Shown here: in pieces, positions 26,498 to 34,809 of the stretch | How the letters are laid out: every line of letters starts with the position of its first letter | Position numbering within the stretch: the first letter of the stretch is position 1 | Assembly (NCBI GenBank): GCA_963735085.1 | Contig: CAVTJP010000005.1 | Span: 1,488,001-1,552,000, forward strand | Direction of reading: 5' to 3' | Length of the DNA: 64,000 nucleotides | DNA from: DATJGR01 sp963735085 | GTDB taxonomy: Bacteria > Pseudomonadota > Gammaproteobacteria > Pseudomonadales > Azotimanducaceae | The notes under the pieces: model-generated | The model's database searches: none | The model's input: the letters and a program-made list of their open reading frames with translations, nothing else | Told to the model about the DNA's origin: nothing | Made by a program: the position numbers and the translations under genes

Positions 26498-27472
26498 ATG
26501 AACGAATCGAACACACGCCGCGGGCGGCGTATACCAGCGCCCGCTCACCCGGACGTACGCCGGGAACCGCTGCCGTGGCGGCAGCCGAAGCCGCGAGAAG
26601 ACGATCCGCATGCGCTCGAACGGGTCGAGTCTCTGCTGGCGAGCCCCGGCTATCGCCGCGCAGATGCCGACCTGGATTTTCTCGGGCAGGATGTTATGCG
26701 CGGCGTAAGGTTGCAACTCGACTACACGAAGGCCGAGGCGCTGCTGGAAGCGCACGGTATCGAGCACACCATCGTTGTGTTCGGGGGCACCCGAATCGCC
26801 GAGCCCGTTGCGGCCCGGCGACGCGTCGAGGCGTTACGCGCAGCGGCGGCCGCTGGCGATACCGAACTGACGCGTCAGCTGCGTATCGCCGAACGGATCC
26901 TCGAAAAGAGTCACTACTATGAAATTGCACGCGCATTCGGGACCCTGGTCGGTGCCGCCGGCGACGGTCCCGGCGACTGTCGCATCGTGGTGATGACCGG
27001 AGGCGGTCCCGGTGTCATGGAGGCTGCAAATCGCGGTGCGTTCGATGTCGGCGCGAAAAGCGCTGGGCTGAACATCGATTTACCGCACGAGCAATACCCG
27101 AATCCCTACATCGCACCGGACCTGTGTTTCCGCTTTCATTATTTCGCGCTGCGCAAGATGCATTTCCTGCTGCGCGCCAAGGCGCTCGTCGTGTTTCCGG
27201 GCGGGTATGGCACGTGCGACGAACTCTTCGAAACACTCGCGTTGATTCAGACCCGCAAAATTGCGCCGCTGCCGGTGGTGTTGGTGGGCGAATCCTTCTG
27301 GCGTCGGGCATTCGACGTCGACTTCATGGTCGACGAAGGCGTAATCGACGCGGAAGACGCTGAGTTGTTCTGGTATGCCGAGACGGCGGAGGAGATCTGG
27401 CTCGGTATACTCGATTGGCATCGCGCGTGTGGTCGGCCGCTACTACCTGATCAGCAGGAACAACCAAGATGA
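26498..27472 (+). CDS. LOG-family (TIGR00730-type) nucleotide phosphoribohydrolase-like protein
   Basis: Protein of 324 residues with the LOG Rossmann fold. Signature segments are VMTGGGPGVMEAANRGA and FPGGYGTCDELFE, which carry the phosphate-binding glycines and the catalytic glutamate of the PGGxGTxxE motif. Family members hydrolyse nucleoside 5'-monophosphates, including cytokinin nucleotides and, in the longer bacterial versions, pyrimidine and purine nucleotides. A long N-terminal extension of about 80 residues precedes the core. It overlaps the next gene by 4 bases. Confidence 0.85.
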   Translation: MNESNTRRGRRIPAPAHPDVRREPLPWRQPKPREDDPHALERVESLLASPGYRRADADLDFLGQDVMRGVRLQLDYTKAEALLEAHGIEHTIVVFGGTRIAEPVAARRRVEALRAAAAAGDTELTRQLRIAERILEKSHYYEIARAFGTLVGAAGDGPGDCRIVVMTGGGPGVMEAANRGAFDVGAKSAGLNIDLPHEQYPNPYIAPDLCFRFHYFALRKMHFLLRAKALVVFPGGYGTCDELFETLALIQTRKIAPLPVVLVGESFWRRAFDVDFMVDEGVIDAEDAELFWYAETAEEIWLGILDWHRACGRPLLPDQQEQPR

Positions 27473-28857
27473 AAATATCCTTTCACGGGGCCGATCGCGG
27501 CGTTACCGGATCCTGCCATCTCGTAGAGTGTGCCGGAAAACGCCTGCTGATCGACTGCGGCCTGTACCAAGGCGGCCACGAGATCGACGAAGAGAACGCG
27601 GAGCCGTTTGGTTTCGATGCGGCTGAGATAGACTTCCTGCTGCTGACGCACGCGCACCTCGATCATTGCGGCCGGATTCCGTTGTTGGTGCGACGCGGCT
27701 TCGAGGGCGAGATCATCACGACTGCTGCTTCGCGCGAACTGGCGCGGCTCGTGCTGCTGGATTCTGCTCACATCAACGAAGAAGAAGTACGCCGCAGGAT
27801 GCGGCATCAATCGAACCACCGCGGAGATCATCGGGATTCCCCGTTGTTGTACTCGGTGGTCGATGCGATGCGCAGCTTCGACTATTTCGGCCGCACCGCG
27901 GCGTACGGTCATGCGATGGACCTCGCACCCGGCGTGCGCGCCACGTTCATTGATGCCGGCCACATCCTGGGGTCGGCCAGCGTGCGCCTCGAGCTTACGG
28001 AGTCTGGCCGACGTCGCAGCGTGTTGTTTTCCGGTGATCTCGGCAACTCCGGTCGGCCGTTATTGCGCGATCCCACGGTTCCGCCGAAGAGCGACGTCGT
28101 CGTCATCGAAACGACGTATGGCGATCGCCTGCACAAGCGGATCGGCCCCTCGGTGGAAGAGTTGTACGACGCGATCGGCGCGACCTTTGCGCGTGGCGGC
28201 AACGTCGTGATTCCCACATTCGCGCTCGAGCGCGCGCAGGAGTTGCTGTTCTATCTGCGCGAAGGCAGCGAATCAGGGCGGTTGCCGCGCAACACGCAGG
28301 TATTTCTGGACTCGCCGATGGCGATCTCCGCCACCGAGATCTTCGAACGTCACCCGGAATGCTACGACAGCCAGACCGCCGAGTTGTTTCGCGAGGGACG
28401 AGACCCGATGGGTCTGCCAGGCCTGCACATGACGCGCGAAACGTCCGAGTCGATTGCGCTGAACAAGATCTCCAGCGGCGCGGTCATCATGGCCGGGTCA
28501 GGCATGTGCACCGGCGGTCGCGTGCGCCACCACCTCGAGCACAACCTCGAACGGCCCGAGTCGAGTGTGGTCTTCGTGGGCTTTGCTGCGCGGGGCACGC
28601 TCGCTCGCAGGATCGTCGATGGCGCACGCGAAGTAGGTATCTTCGGACGGCAACTGCGGGTTCGTGCGCACTTGCACACGATCAACGGATTCTCGGCCCA
28701 CGCGGATCGCGATGAGCTGATCGCTTGGCACGCGCATGCCGAACCCGAACTTACCTTCCTGGTGCACGGTGAAGAAGACACGATGCACCGCTTTGCGTCG
28801 CAATTGCGCGGTACGCACATCGAACTGCCCGAGCTTCATCAGTCCTTCGATCTGTGA
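27469..28857 (+). CDS. Metallo-beta-lactamase/beta-CASP nuclease
   Basis: Protein of 462 residues. The metal-binding motif HAHLDH is at 61-66 (LLLTHAHLDHCGRIP), further ligands occur in the MDLAPGVRATFIDAGHILG stretch and after the beta-CASP domain, and the C-terminus has FSAHADRDEL. This is the arrangement of RNA-degrading beta-CASP proteins related to CPSF and ribonuclease J-like exonucleases. It would process or degrade RNA in the cytoplasm. Start ATG overlaps the LOG gene stop (ATGA), so the two are coupled. Confidence 0.88.
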   Translation: MKISFHGADRGVTGSCHLVECAGKRLLIDCGLYQGGHEIDEENAEPFGFDAAEIDFLLLTHAHLDHCGRIPLLVRRGFEGEIITTAASRELARLVLLDSAHINEEEVRRRMRHQSNHRGDHRDSPLLYSVVDAMRSFDYFGRTAAYGHAMDLAPGVRATFIDAGHILGSASVRLELTESGRRRSVLFSGDLGNSGRPLLRDPTVPPKSDVVVIETTYGDRLHKRIGPSVEELYDAIGATFARGGNVVIPTFALERAQELLFYLREGSESGRLPRNTQVFLDSPMAISATEIFERHPECYDSQTAELFREGRDPMGLPGLHMTRETSESIALNKISSGAVIMAGSGMCTGGRVRHHLEHNLERPESSVVFVGFAARGTLARRIVDGAREVGIFGRQLRVRAHLHTINGFSAHADRDELIAWHAHAEPELTFLVHGEEDTMHRFASQLRGTHIELPELHQSFDL

Positions 28858-28891
28858 AGTCGCGAATGGCGTCCCGTCGCGCGAGCAGCCG

Positions 28892-29545
28892 CTAGGGTTT
28901 CTTCCACGCGCCGCCGGCCCAATCTGCCACCGCGCCGCCCGCGGGGACGGGCACCTCACGAATGCGCTCCTCGACGTCGTCATACTCGAGGCGCAGCGCC
29001 TTGCACGACACCGCGTGGAGGTTGTATGCCAGCGTGTGATACGTGATTTCGAGGATGTCCTCGTCGGAGAAGTGACGCTTCAGCGCGGCGAAAGTGGCGT
29101 CCGGAACCCGGCCGCCCTCGAGGATCAGACAATCCACGTAGGCGAGCAGCGCACGCTCGTTCGGCGAGAACGCGTCGGATACCGACCATGACGGAATCGC
29201 CGAGATCTGTTCTTCACTGATCTTGAAGCGGCGCGCAGCCTTGCAATGCTGTGAGTAAACGAACTGGCTTGCCTGCGCGTATCCGGTGCGCATCAGAGCG
29301 AGTTCGCGAATCTTCGGCTCGAGCTTGCTGATGCTCTTGTCGGCGAACATGCCGAACATACCGAAATGGCTCGTCGCGTGATCGAAGATGTACGGCAGCA
29401 ACGCGAACACCGTCCACCAGTTGCCGGGCGTGCCGGTCGCGGTGCCCGGCTGGGCAACCGGATCGCGATCACCGAACAGCTGATCGTAGTACTTGCGGAT
29501 GTTGCCGGTGGCTTGCGCGCGCGCGACTTGTTTGAGACGTGGCAT
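28892..29545 (-). CDS. Carboxymuconolactone decarboxylase (AhpD-like) family protein
   Basis: Protein of 217 residues starting at ATG 29545 (AGGAGCCC just upstream). The all-helical CMD fold is recognisable in LEPKIRELALMRTGYAQASQF split by YSQHCKAARRFKISEEQI: histidine in QHC and the C-H spacing typical of the family. There is one cysteine rather than a CxxC pair, so peroxidase activity of the AhpD kind is unlikely. It ends 34 bp from the nuclease gene in convergent orientation. The next gene upstream on this strand is a SnoaL-like protein. Confidence 0.8.
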   Translation of the reverse strand: MPRLKQVARAQATGNIRKYYDQLFGDRDPVAQPGTATGTPGNWWTVFALLPYIFDHATSHFGMFGMFADKSISKLEPKIRELALMRTGYAQASQFVYSQHCKAARRFKISEEQISAIPSWSVSDAFSPNERALLAYVDCLILEGGRVPDATFAALKRHFSDEDILEITYHTLAYNLHAVSCKALRLEYDDVEERIREVPVPAGGAVADWAGGAWKKP

Positions 29546-29564
29546 TCGCTGGGCTCCTTTATCT

Positions 29565-29957
29565 TTACCGTGAACGTTCTGCTGCGGCGCGCAGCGCGGC
29601 GGCTTGTGCGGTGTCGAGGTATTCGTCGATGCGCGTGATCTTGCCGTCGCGCGCGGTGATGAAAATGCACGCTGGAATGACGATCTCTTCACCGCTGCCG
29701 ACGCGGCAGCGCAGCAGGTGGCGCTGCATCACGCGATCGCCGAGCAACACCCGTTCGGTGACGTCGTAGCGGATCTGCGCAGCGCGTTTCGTCAGACCAT
29801 CGAGCACTGCCAGGTTCTCTGCCTTGGTCTGTGTCGCGTCTGAGAAGTTATGCCAGACAACGATGTCATCGGCGTACAGCGCCGCGACGCCATCGACCCG
29901 TTTGGCTTCGATCTGTTCGAAGAGCTCTTTTGCTATCTCGATCGCAGTGCTGGACAT
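29565..29957 (-). CDS. SnoaL/NTF2-like protein
   Basis: Small alpha+beta protein of 130 residues with the NTF2-like cone fold: an N-terminal helix (IAKELFEQIEAKRVDGVAAL), then YADDIVVWHNF and a C-terminal ITRIDEYLDTAQAAAL strand-helix. Such proteins act as ketosteroid isomerase-like enzymes, polyketide cyclases or small binding proteins. It lies 19 bp ahead of the carboxymuconolactone decarboxylase-like gene and is probably co-transcribed with it. The 229 bp upstream (29958-30186) hold no gene that I can recognise. Confidence 0.75.
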   Translation of the reverse strand: MSSTAIEIAKELFEQIEAKRVDGVAALYADDIVVWHNFSDATQTKAENLAVLDGLTKRAAQIRYDVTERVLLGDRVMQRHLLRCRVGSGEEIVIPACIFITARDGKITRIDEYLDTAQAAALRAAAERSR

Positions 29958-30186
29958 CGCCGTCTCCTGGTCGGTGTCGCAGTCTGCCGCGACGTGGGCA
30001 CGCGCCGCAACTCGCCAGATTGACCGCGGCGTTCACCGATGTGTTGAAAAGCGTCGGTGTGGAATCAACGAATGCGGTTCGGCGAACCAGACCGAAAGGG
30101 CGTGTCCTGACACCACATATGAATTGCCCAAAGAGCGGGATATCCTCCTGTCACCGTGCACGGCCGCGCGTCTTCGGGGAGTTCAC

Positions 30187-31092
30187 ATGCAGCTGCAAAC
30201 CGGTGCATACGGCGCGGGCCTCGCGAGATATTTCCGCGCCGACGTCAGCTCACATCTGATCACCAACACGCTCCGCAAGTCGCGACTGGCAGTAACCCGT
30301 ATCCGTCGGGACACGCCGGGTCACGGCCTAACTTCCCCGCTTCCCGCAGAATCCGCGTTTATCGTCCTGCTGCAACTGCGGGACGCCCCCAAACGCGAAC
30401 TCTTCATCGCCGGCCGCTCTGTTTATCGTGGCGGCTACGGCGCGCGCACGACCAGCATCGTCGATCTCGAACAGCAGCCCACCGCCAACCTGGAAAGTCC
30501 GTTCGATGCGATGCACTTCTATGTCTCGCGCGCCGCTCTCAACGAAATCACCGACGAACAGGGCGCGGCGCCCATCGGCACGCTCGCCTGCGAGCGTGGC
30601 GCGTTCATTCCGACGGTCTGGCATCTCGGCCAGGCGCTGCTGCCCGCGCTCGAGCGTCCCGAGGAAGTCGGAGCGATGTATGCGGATCACCTGCTGCTGG
30701 CGACGCACACTTACTTCGCAATGGCCTTCGGTGGCATGCGCCCGCAGGGGCACAGCCGGCGCGGCGGCCTTGCACCCTGGCAAGTGCGCTGCGCCACTGA
30801 TCTGATGATCGAGCGGCTCAGCGAGGACATATCGCTCGCGGAGCCCGCCGCCGCGTGCGGACTGTCGGTGAGCTATTTCTCCCGCGCCTTCCGCAAGAGC
30901 GTGGGCACGCCGCCGTATCGCTGGCTGCTGCTACAACGCGTACTGCGTGCCAAGTCGCTGCTGCGGGATGCCAAACGTCCGCTTGCGGATATCGCTGCCG
31001 CATGCGGCTTCGCCGACCAGAGCCATTTCACGCGCCTCTTCACCGGTATCGTCGGCGCGAGCCCCGGCGCCTGGCGGAAACAGGTGCTCTGA
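30187..31092 (+). CDS. AraC-family transcriptional regulator
   Basis: Protein of 301 residues, start ATG 30187 with GGGGAG upstream. The C-terminal 100 residues form the double helix-turn-helix of the AraC family: DISLAEPAAACGLSVSYFSR then FRKSVGTPPYRWLLLQRV, and RPLADIAAACGFADQSHF then TRLFTGIVGASPGAWRK. The N-terminal domain is a possible ligand-binding region of the AraC_binding_2 type. It lies 103 bp upstream of the hydrolase-cupin and isochorismatase-like genes, which it probably controls. A perfect palindrome sits between them. Confidence 0.88.
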   Translation: MQLQTGAYGAGLARYFRADVSSHLITNTLRKSRLAVTRIRRDTPGHGLTSPLPAESAFIVLLQLRDAPKRELFIAGRSVYRGGYGARTTSIVDLEQQPTANLESPFDAMHFYVSRAALNEITDEQGAAPIGTLACERGAFIPTVWHLGQALLPALERPEEVGAMYADHLLLATHTYFAMAFGGMRPQGHSRRGGLAPWQVRCATDLMIERLSEDISLAEPAAACGLSVSYFSRAFRKSVGTPPYRWLLLQRVLRAKSLLRDAKRPLADIAAACGFADQSHFTRLFTGIVGASPGAWRKQVL

Positions 31093-31165
31093 ACGTCGCG
31101 ACGGTTTTCGCGAAAAACCGACAGGTATATCCAAGATCTTCCCCACGCGCGCGGGCACGCTTGAG

Positions 31166-31181
31166 TGACCAAATCTGGTCA
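31166..31181. promoter_or_regulatory. Perfect inverted repeat upstream of the hydrolase operon
   Basis: TGACCA, four bases, TGGTCA: a perfect 6-bp palindrome located 15 bp before the GTG start of the hydrolase gene. It could be an operator for the adjacent AraC-family regulator or another repressor, but AraC proteins usually prefer direct repeats. Confidence 0.35.
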
Positions 31182-31195
31182 ATGGAGCGACTGCG

Positions 31196-32545
31196 GTGGT
31201 TATGCGATGTCCGGTCCGTATTTACGTGTGGATTTTTGCTGCCCTGCTGTTGACCACCGCGCCAGCGCAGGCCACAGAATTCGGCTTCCCTGCCGGCTTC
31301 CGTACGCAGGAGATCGCCACCAACGGGACCAGTCTGCATGTCCGCGTTGGTGGATCGGGTCCGGCCGTCGTGCTCGTGCATGGCTATGGCGACACGGGCG
31401 ATATGTGGGCACCGCTGGCGGCGGAACTGATGCGCGACCACACCGTCATCGCGCCAGATCTTCGCGGCATGGGGCGTTCGGCGATCGCCACGGATGGCTT
31501 CACCAAAAAGAACCAGGCCGAGGACATCGCCGGTGTGATGGATGCGCTGCACGTACAGCGCGCCGACGTCGTGGGCCACGACATCGGTGATATGGTCGCC
31601 TTCGCGTTCGCCGAAGCGCATCAGGATCGCACCACACGGCTGGTGGTGATGGACGCACCGGTGCCCGGTATCGGCCCATGGGACGACATCCTCAAGAATC
31701 CGCTGCTGTGGCACTTCCGTTTCGGCGGAGCGGATATGGAGCGCCTCGTGGCCGACCGTGAACGCATCTATCTCGATCGGTTCTGGAACGAGTTCTCTGC
31801 CGATCCCGCGCATTTTCCGGAAAACTCGCGCCGCCACTATGCGGCGCTGTATGCGCAGCCCGGCCGCATGCACGCGGGTTTTTTGCAATTCGCGGCATTT
31901 GACCAGGATGCGATCGATAACCGCGCGTCCTCGGCGCTCGGTCGGTTGCAGATGCCGGTACTGGCCATAGGCGGCGATCACTCGTTCGGGCCAACCATGG
32001 CCTTCGTGATGCGCTTCGCCGCAGACGATGTGCATCAGGTGGTAATCGCTAATTCCGGCCACTGGCTGATGGAGGAACAGCCGCAGGCGACGGTCGCGGC
32101 GATTCGCGCGTTCCTCGATGCCGGCGCCCCTCTGGCGCAAGCGCGGTTGACGTCGATGCAAGTCGATGCGCTGGTGCGACAGGACGCTGGTGCGGGCACC
32201 TCCGGCGTCAGCGGCATCCAGACGACAGTGCTCTCCGGTGATCCTTCCACGCCCGGACCGTACGCGTTGGAGATCCGGGTCCCTGCCCATACGCAGATCC
32301 CCGCACATACCCATCGCGACAATCGCACCGCACTCGTCGTCTCCGGCCAATGGCATTTCGGCTACGGCGAACAGGCCAACGACGCCGCAACCCGCGCGCT
32401 CGGACCTGGCGCCTTCTACACCGAACCGGCGGGCCAGCCACATTTCGCGTTCACCGGCGAGTTGCCGACAGTCGTCTACGTCACCGGCCAGGGACCGACG
32501 GATACGCACTACGTCGTTCACGCCGATGCCCCCTCTCACAACTAA
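31196..32545 (+). CDS. Exported alpha/beta hydrolase (epoxide hydrolase-like) fused to a cupin
   Basis: Protein of 449 residues with a Sec signal peptide (hydrophobic 10-22, cleavage likely after AQA at 24-26). The hydrolase domain has VVLVHGYGDTGDMW with the oxyanion-hole HG, nucleophile D129 in VVGHDIGDMVAF as in epoxide hydrolases and haloalkane dehalogenases, and a histidine in ANSGHWLMEE. After residue ~330 a cupin domain follows, with IPAHTHRDNRTALVVSG and the second motif GAFYTEPAGQPHFAF. Start GTG 31196 is 8 bp from GGAG; ATG 31202 is the alternative. It precedes an isochorismatase-like gene by 10 bp. Confidence 0.82.
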   Translation: MVMRCPVRIYVWIFAALLLTTAPAQATEFGFPAGFRTQEIATNGTSLHVRVGGSGPAVVLVHGYGDTGDMWAPLAAELMRDHTVIAPDLRGMGRSAIATDGFTKKNQAEDIAGVMDALHVQRADVVGHDIGDMVAFAFAEAHQDRTTRLVVMDAPVPGIGPWDDILKNPLLWHFRFGGADMERLVADRERIYLDRFWNEFSADPAHFPENSRRHYAALYAQPGRMHAGFLQFAAFDQDAIDNRASSALGRLQMPVLAIGGDHSFGPTMAFVMRFAADDVHQVVIANSGHWLMEEQPQATVAAIRAFLDAGAPLAQARLTSMQVDALVRQDAGAGTSGVSGIQTTVLSGDPSTPGPYALEIRVPAHTQIPAHTHRDNRTALVVSGQWHFGYGEQANDAATRALGPGAFYTEPAGQPHFAFTGELPTVVYVTGQGPTDTHYVVHADAPSHN

Positions 32546-32555
32546 GGAAAACCCC

Positions 32556-33167
32556 ATGACTTCTTTCAAGACCATCCGCGATCCCGTCACCGATCATCTG
32601 CTCACGCCGCAGAACGCCGCGCTGCTGATCATCGACTTCCAGCCGGTGCAGGTCGCCTCTATTCAGTCGCGGCCGAAGCGAGAGCTGGTCGCGAACATCA
32701 CCGCGCTCGCCCGCATCGGCCGGCTATATGGATTGCCGACAGTGCTCTCCACGGTGAACGTGAAGACCGGGCGCAATCAGCCGACCATCCACCAGATCAC
32801 GGAAGTGCTGCCGGACGTAGAGCCTTTCGACCGCACCTCGATCAATGCCTGGGAGGACGAGGACTTCGTGCGGGCGGTGAAGGCTACGGATCGCAGGAAG
32901 CTCATCATGGCCGCACTGTGGACCGAGGTGTGTCTGGTGCACCCCGCGCTCGATGCCATCAAGGAAGGCTTCGACGTGTATCCGGTCATCGATTGCGTAG
33001 GCGGCACCTCGCCCGAGGCGCACGAGCTCGCCGTGAAGCGACTGATCCAGGCCGGCGGCAAACCGCTAGGCTGGGTGCAGCTGATCTGCGAACTGCAACG
33101 CGACTGGAATCGAGAGAAGACCACAGAGGGATTTGCGGACATTCTTTTTGCGGTGGAAGGTCACTGA
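32556..33167 (+). CDS. Isochorismatase-family cysteine hydrolase
   Basis: Protein of 203 residues. The family aspartate lies in LLIIDFQPVQVAS and the catalytic cysteine in AALWTEVCLVHPAL, both in the expected order. Such hydrolases act on isochorismate, nicotinamide or N-carbamoyl compounds; the substrate is not clear here. ATG 32556 is preceded by AAGGAAAA. It follows the hydrolase-cupin gene by 10 bp and the two probably form a short operon under the AraC regulator. Confidence 0.82.
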   Translation: MTSFKTIRDPVTDHLLTPQNAALLIIDFQPVQVASIQSRPKRELVANITALARIGRLYGLPTVLSTVNVKTGRNQPTIHQITEVLPDVEPFDRTSINAWEDEDFVRAVKATDRRKLIMAALWTEVCLVHPALDAIKEGFDVYPVIDCVGGTSPEAHELAVKRLIQAGGKPLGWVQLICELQRDWNREKTTEGFADILFAVEGH

Positions 33168-33188
33168 GCCTTCTTTGCCGCCACTCAC

Positions 33189-33335
33189 AACCCGCCGAAG
33201 GAAGTCAGCATTGCCCCACCCGGCACAGTCGATCTCGCGTTGACTTTCCGCAACGTGCACAACTGAATCATGGCCGATCAAGAGCACGACTAATTCGCTG
33301 CGTTCTTCAAGGCGCTGAAGCCGGGCGGTGTGCGT
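33189..33335 (+). pseudogene. Methyltransferase relic with two in-frame stops
   Basis: In one frame this stretch reads NPPKEVSIAPPGTVDLALTF, then RNVHN, a TGA stop, IMADQEHD, a TAA stop and FAAFFKALKPGGV. That is the conserved middle of predicted SAM-dependent methyltransferases of the COG4798 type, where Trp normally follows RNVHN; a TGG to TGA change would give the first stop. The rest of the gene is missing on both sides. The remainder of 33168-33459 shows nothing else. Confidence 0.7.
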
Positions 33336-33459
33336 CGGGTTTGGCGCAGTGTTCTTCAATTCCCAGCGACGGCGACCGCCACGCGCAAACGCCAGATATC
33401 CTAAGAAACTTCGGAGCTGTGGCAAGCTTGGGTTGCGGGCCATAAACGGGAATGAACGC

Positions 33460-34158
33460 ATGAACGAAACCATCAAAGAATACCGCCAGCAGCGCTTTGC
33501 GCGACCGCCCGGCGCAACCGAGATTCTGCTGGTCCGCCACGGCGAGTCGCGCGCGGCGACTGCCGAATCGCCATTCCCGCTGATCGATGGCCACGGCGAT
33601 CCGGAACTGCATCCGAACGGGTGTATCCAGGCCGAGCGGGTCGGCGAGCGCCTGCGTCATGAACCGATCAGCGCGGTGTACGTGACCAGTCTGCGCCGGA
33701 CCGCCGAAACTGCTGCGCCGCTGTGCGCTCGCCTCAGCCTAACCCCGATTGTCGAGCCGGATCTGCGCGAAGTGTTTCTCGGCGCCTGGGAAGGCGGGGT
33801 GTTGCGCATGAAGGCGCACGATAACGACCCGGTGTACCTGCGCATGCTCGCCGAGCAGCGCTGGGATGTGATCCCGGGCGGCGAATCCTGGCAGGCGCTG
33901 AACGTGCGAATCGTACGGGCGTTGAGCGGCATTCACGAGTCTCATCCCGACGCGCTCGTCGTGGCAGTCGTGCACGGTGGCGTGATCGGCCACATACTCG
34001 CCCATGCCACCGGCTCGCGACCGTTCGTGTTCAACGGTGCCGACAACGGCTCGATCAGTCACATCGTGATGGTCGGCGAACAGATTCTGGTGCGTCGCTT
34101 CAACGATTCGAGCCACCTGACACACGAGTTGTCGATTCAGGCGGCATTGCCGACCTAG
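33460..34158 (+). CDS. Histidine phosphatase-family protein (phosphoglycerate mutase-like)
   Basis: Protein of 232 residues. The phosphohistidine motif LLVRHGESRA lies near residue 25, a second basic patch is SLRRTAETAAPL, the catalytic glutamate is in DLREVFLGAWEGG and the second histidine in VVAVVHGGVIGHIL. This is the complete active site of the branch-1 histidine phosphatases. Members dephosphorylate sugars, nucleotides or proteins; the target here is unknown. It is transcribed convergently with the next gene, which ends 61 bp away. Confidence 0.87.
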   Translation: MNETIKEYRQQRFARPPGATEILLVRHGESRAATAESPFPLIDGHGDPELHPNGCIQAERVGERLRHEPISAVYVTSLRRTAETAAPLCARLSLTPIVEPDLREVFLGAWEGGVLRMKAHDNDPVYLRMLAEQRWDVIPGGESWQALNVRIVRALSGIHESHPDALVVAVVHGGVIGHILAHATGSRPFVFNGADNGSISHIVMVGEQILVRRFNDSSHLTHELSIQAALPT

Positions 34159-34219
34159 TCTTGGCGTAACAGACGTCAGCGAGCAGAACGCACCGTCGCG
34201 TTCCACGCGTCCCTGGAAT

Positions 34220-34678
34220 TCAGAGGTCGCTAGCGCCGTCGGCCGCCTGCACGATGCGCATTTCATGGTGTCGCACCATTTCCGCCAAGTTGTCGAACGC
34301 CTCGTGGGCGGGCGTGGCTTCCACCGCATCGGCTGCCTCGGCGAACAATGCGATCAGGGGTCGGTTGACGTCGAGCATCCACTGCGTAAGCGTGTCTGGA
34401 GTCATCGGCGCAACGGGTTCGGGACACGACTCCGGCACCGGGATGGAGACTTGCACGAACGTATCCAGAATCTTCGGGGCCGCTTCACGAGCATAGTGCA
34501 TTAGCGCGGACGTCAGCTTTGCTTGTTCTTCGTTGAATGCGTTCTGCATGAGCGCTGCGCGCGACTCGCGGCTCAGCCCGTGCAGTTGCCCAAGGTAGTG
34601 CTCGATCCTGGACGAGTAGTTGGCAGCGCGCGCGATCAAGTCGTGCGCCGGAAGATAGGTGTCTCTGTCGTGCGTCAT
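34220..34678 (-). CDS. Hypothetical protein, mostly helical
   Basis: Protein of 152 residues from ATG 34678 with GAGGAGC upstream. It looks all-helical and acidic, without transmembrane segments, signal peptide or motifs I recognise. Typical stretches are IARAANYSSRIEHYLGQL and AFDNLAEMVRHHEMRIVQAA. It stands alone between the phosphatase and a membrane protein gene. The 131 bp between 34679 and 34809 hold no gene. Confidence 0.55.
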   Translation of the reverse strand: MTHDRDTYLPAHDLIARAANYSSRIEHYLGQLHGLSRESRAALMQNAFNEEQAKLTSALMHYAREAAPKILDTFVQVSIPVPESCPEPVAPMTPDTLTQWMLDVNRPLIALFAEAADAVEATPAHEAFDNLAEMVRHHEMRIVQAADGASDL

Positions 34679-34809
34679 CGAAATGCTCCTCGAGCGCGGT
34701 CGTTGAACCGCCTGGTGCAGTGCTGTGGTTACCCGAACGAAATTCGTCGAATCATACTTCGACTTGGGTCGGCAGTTCCCGAAACCCTCGCGGCACGGAC
34801 CGGTGCAAG

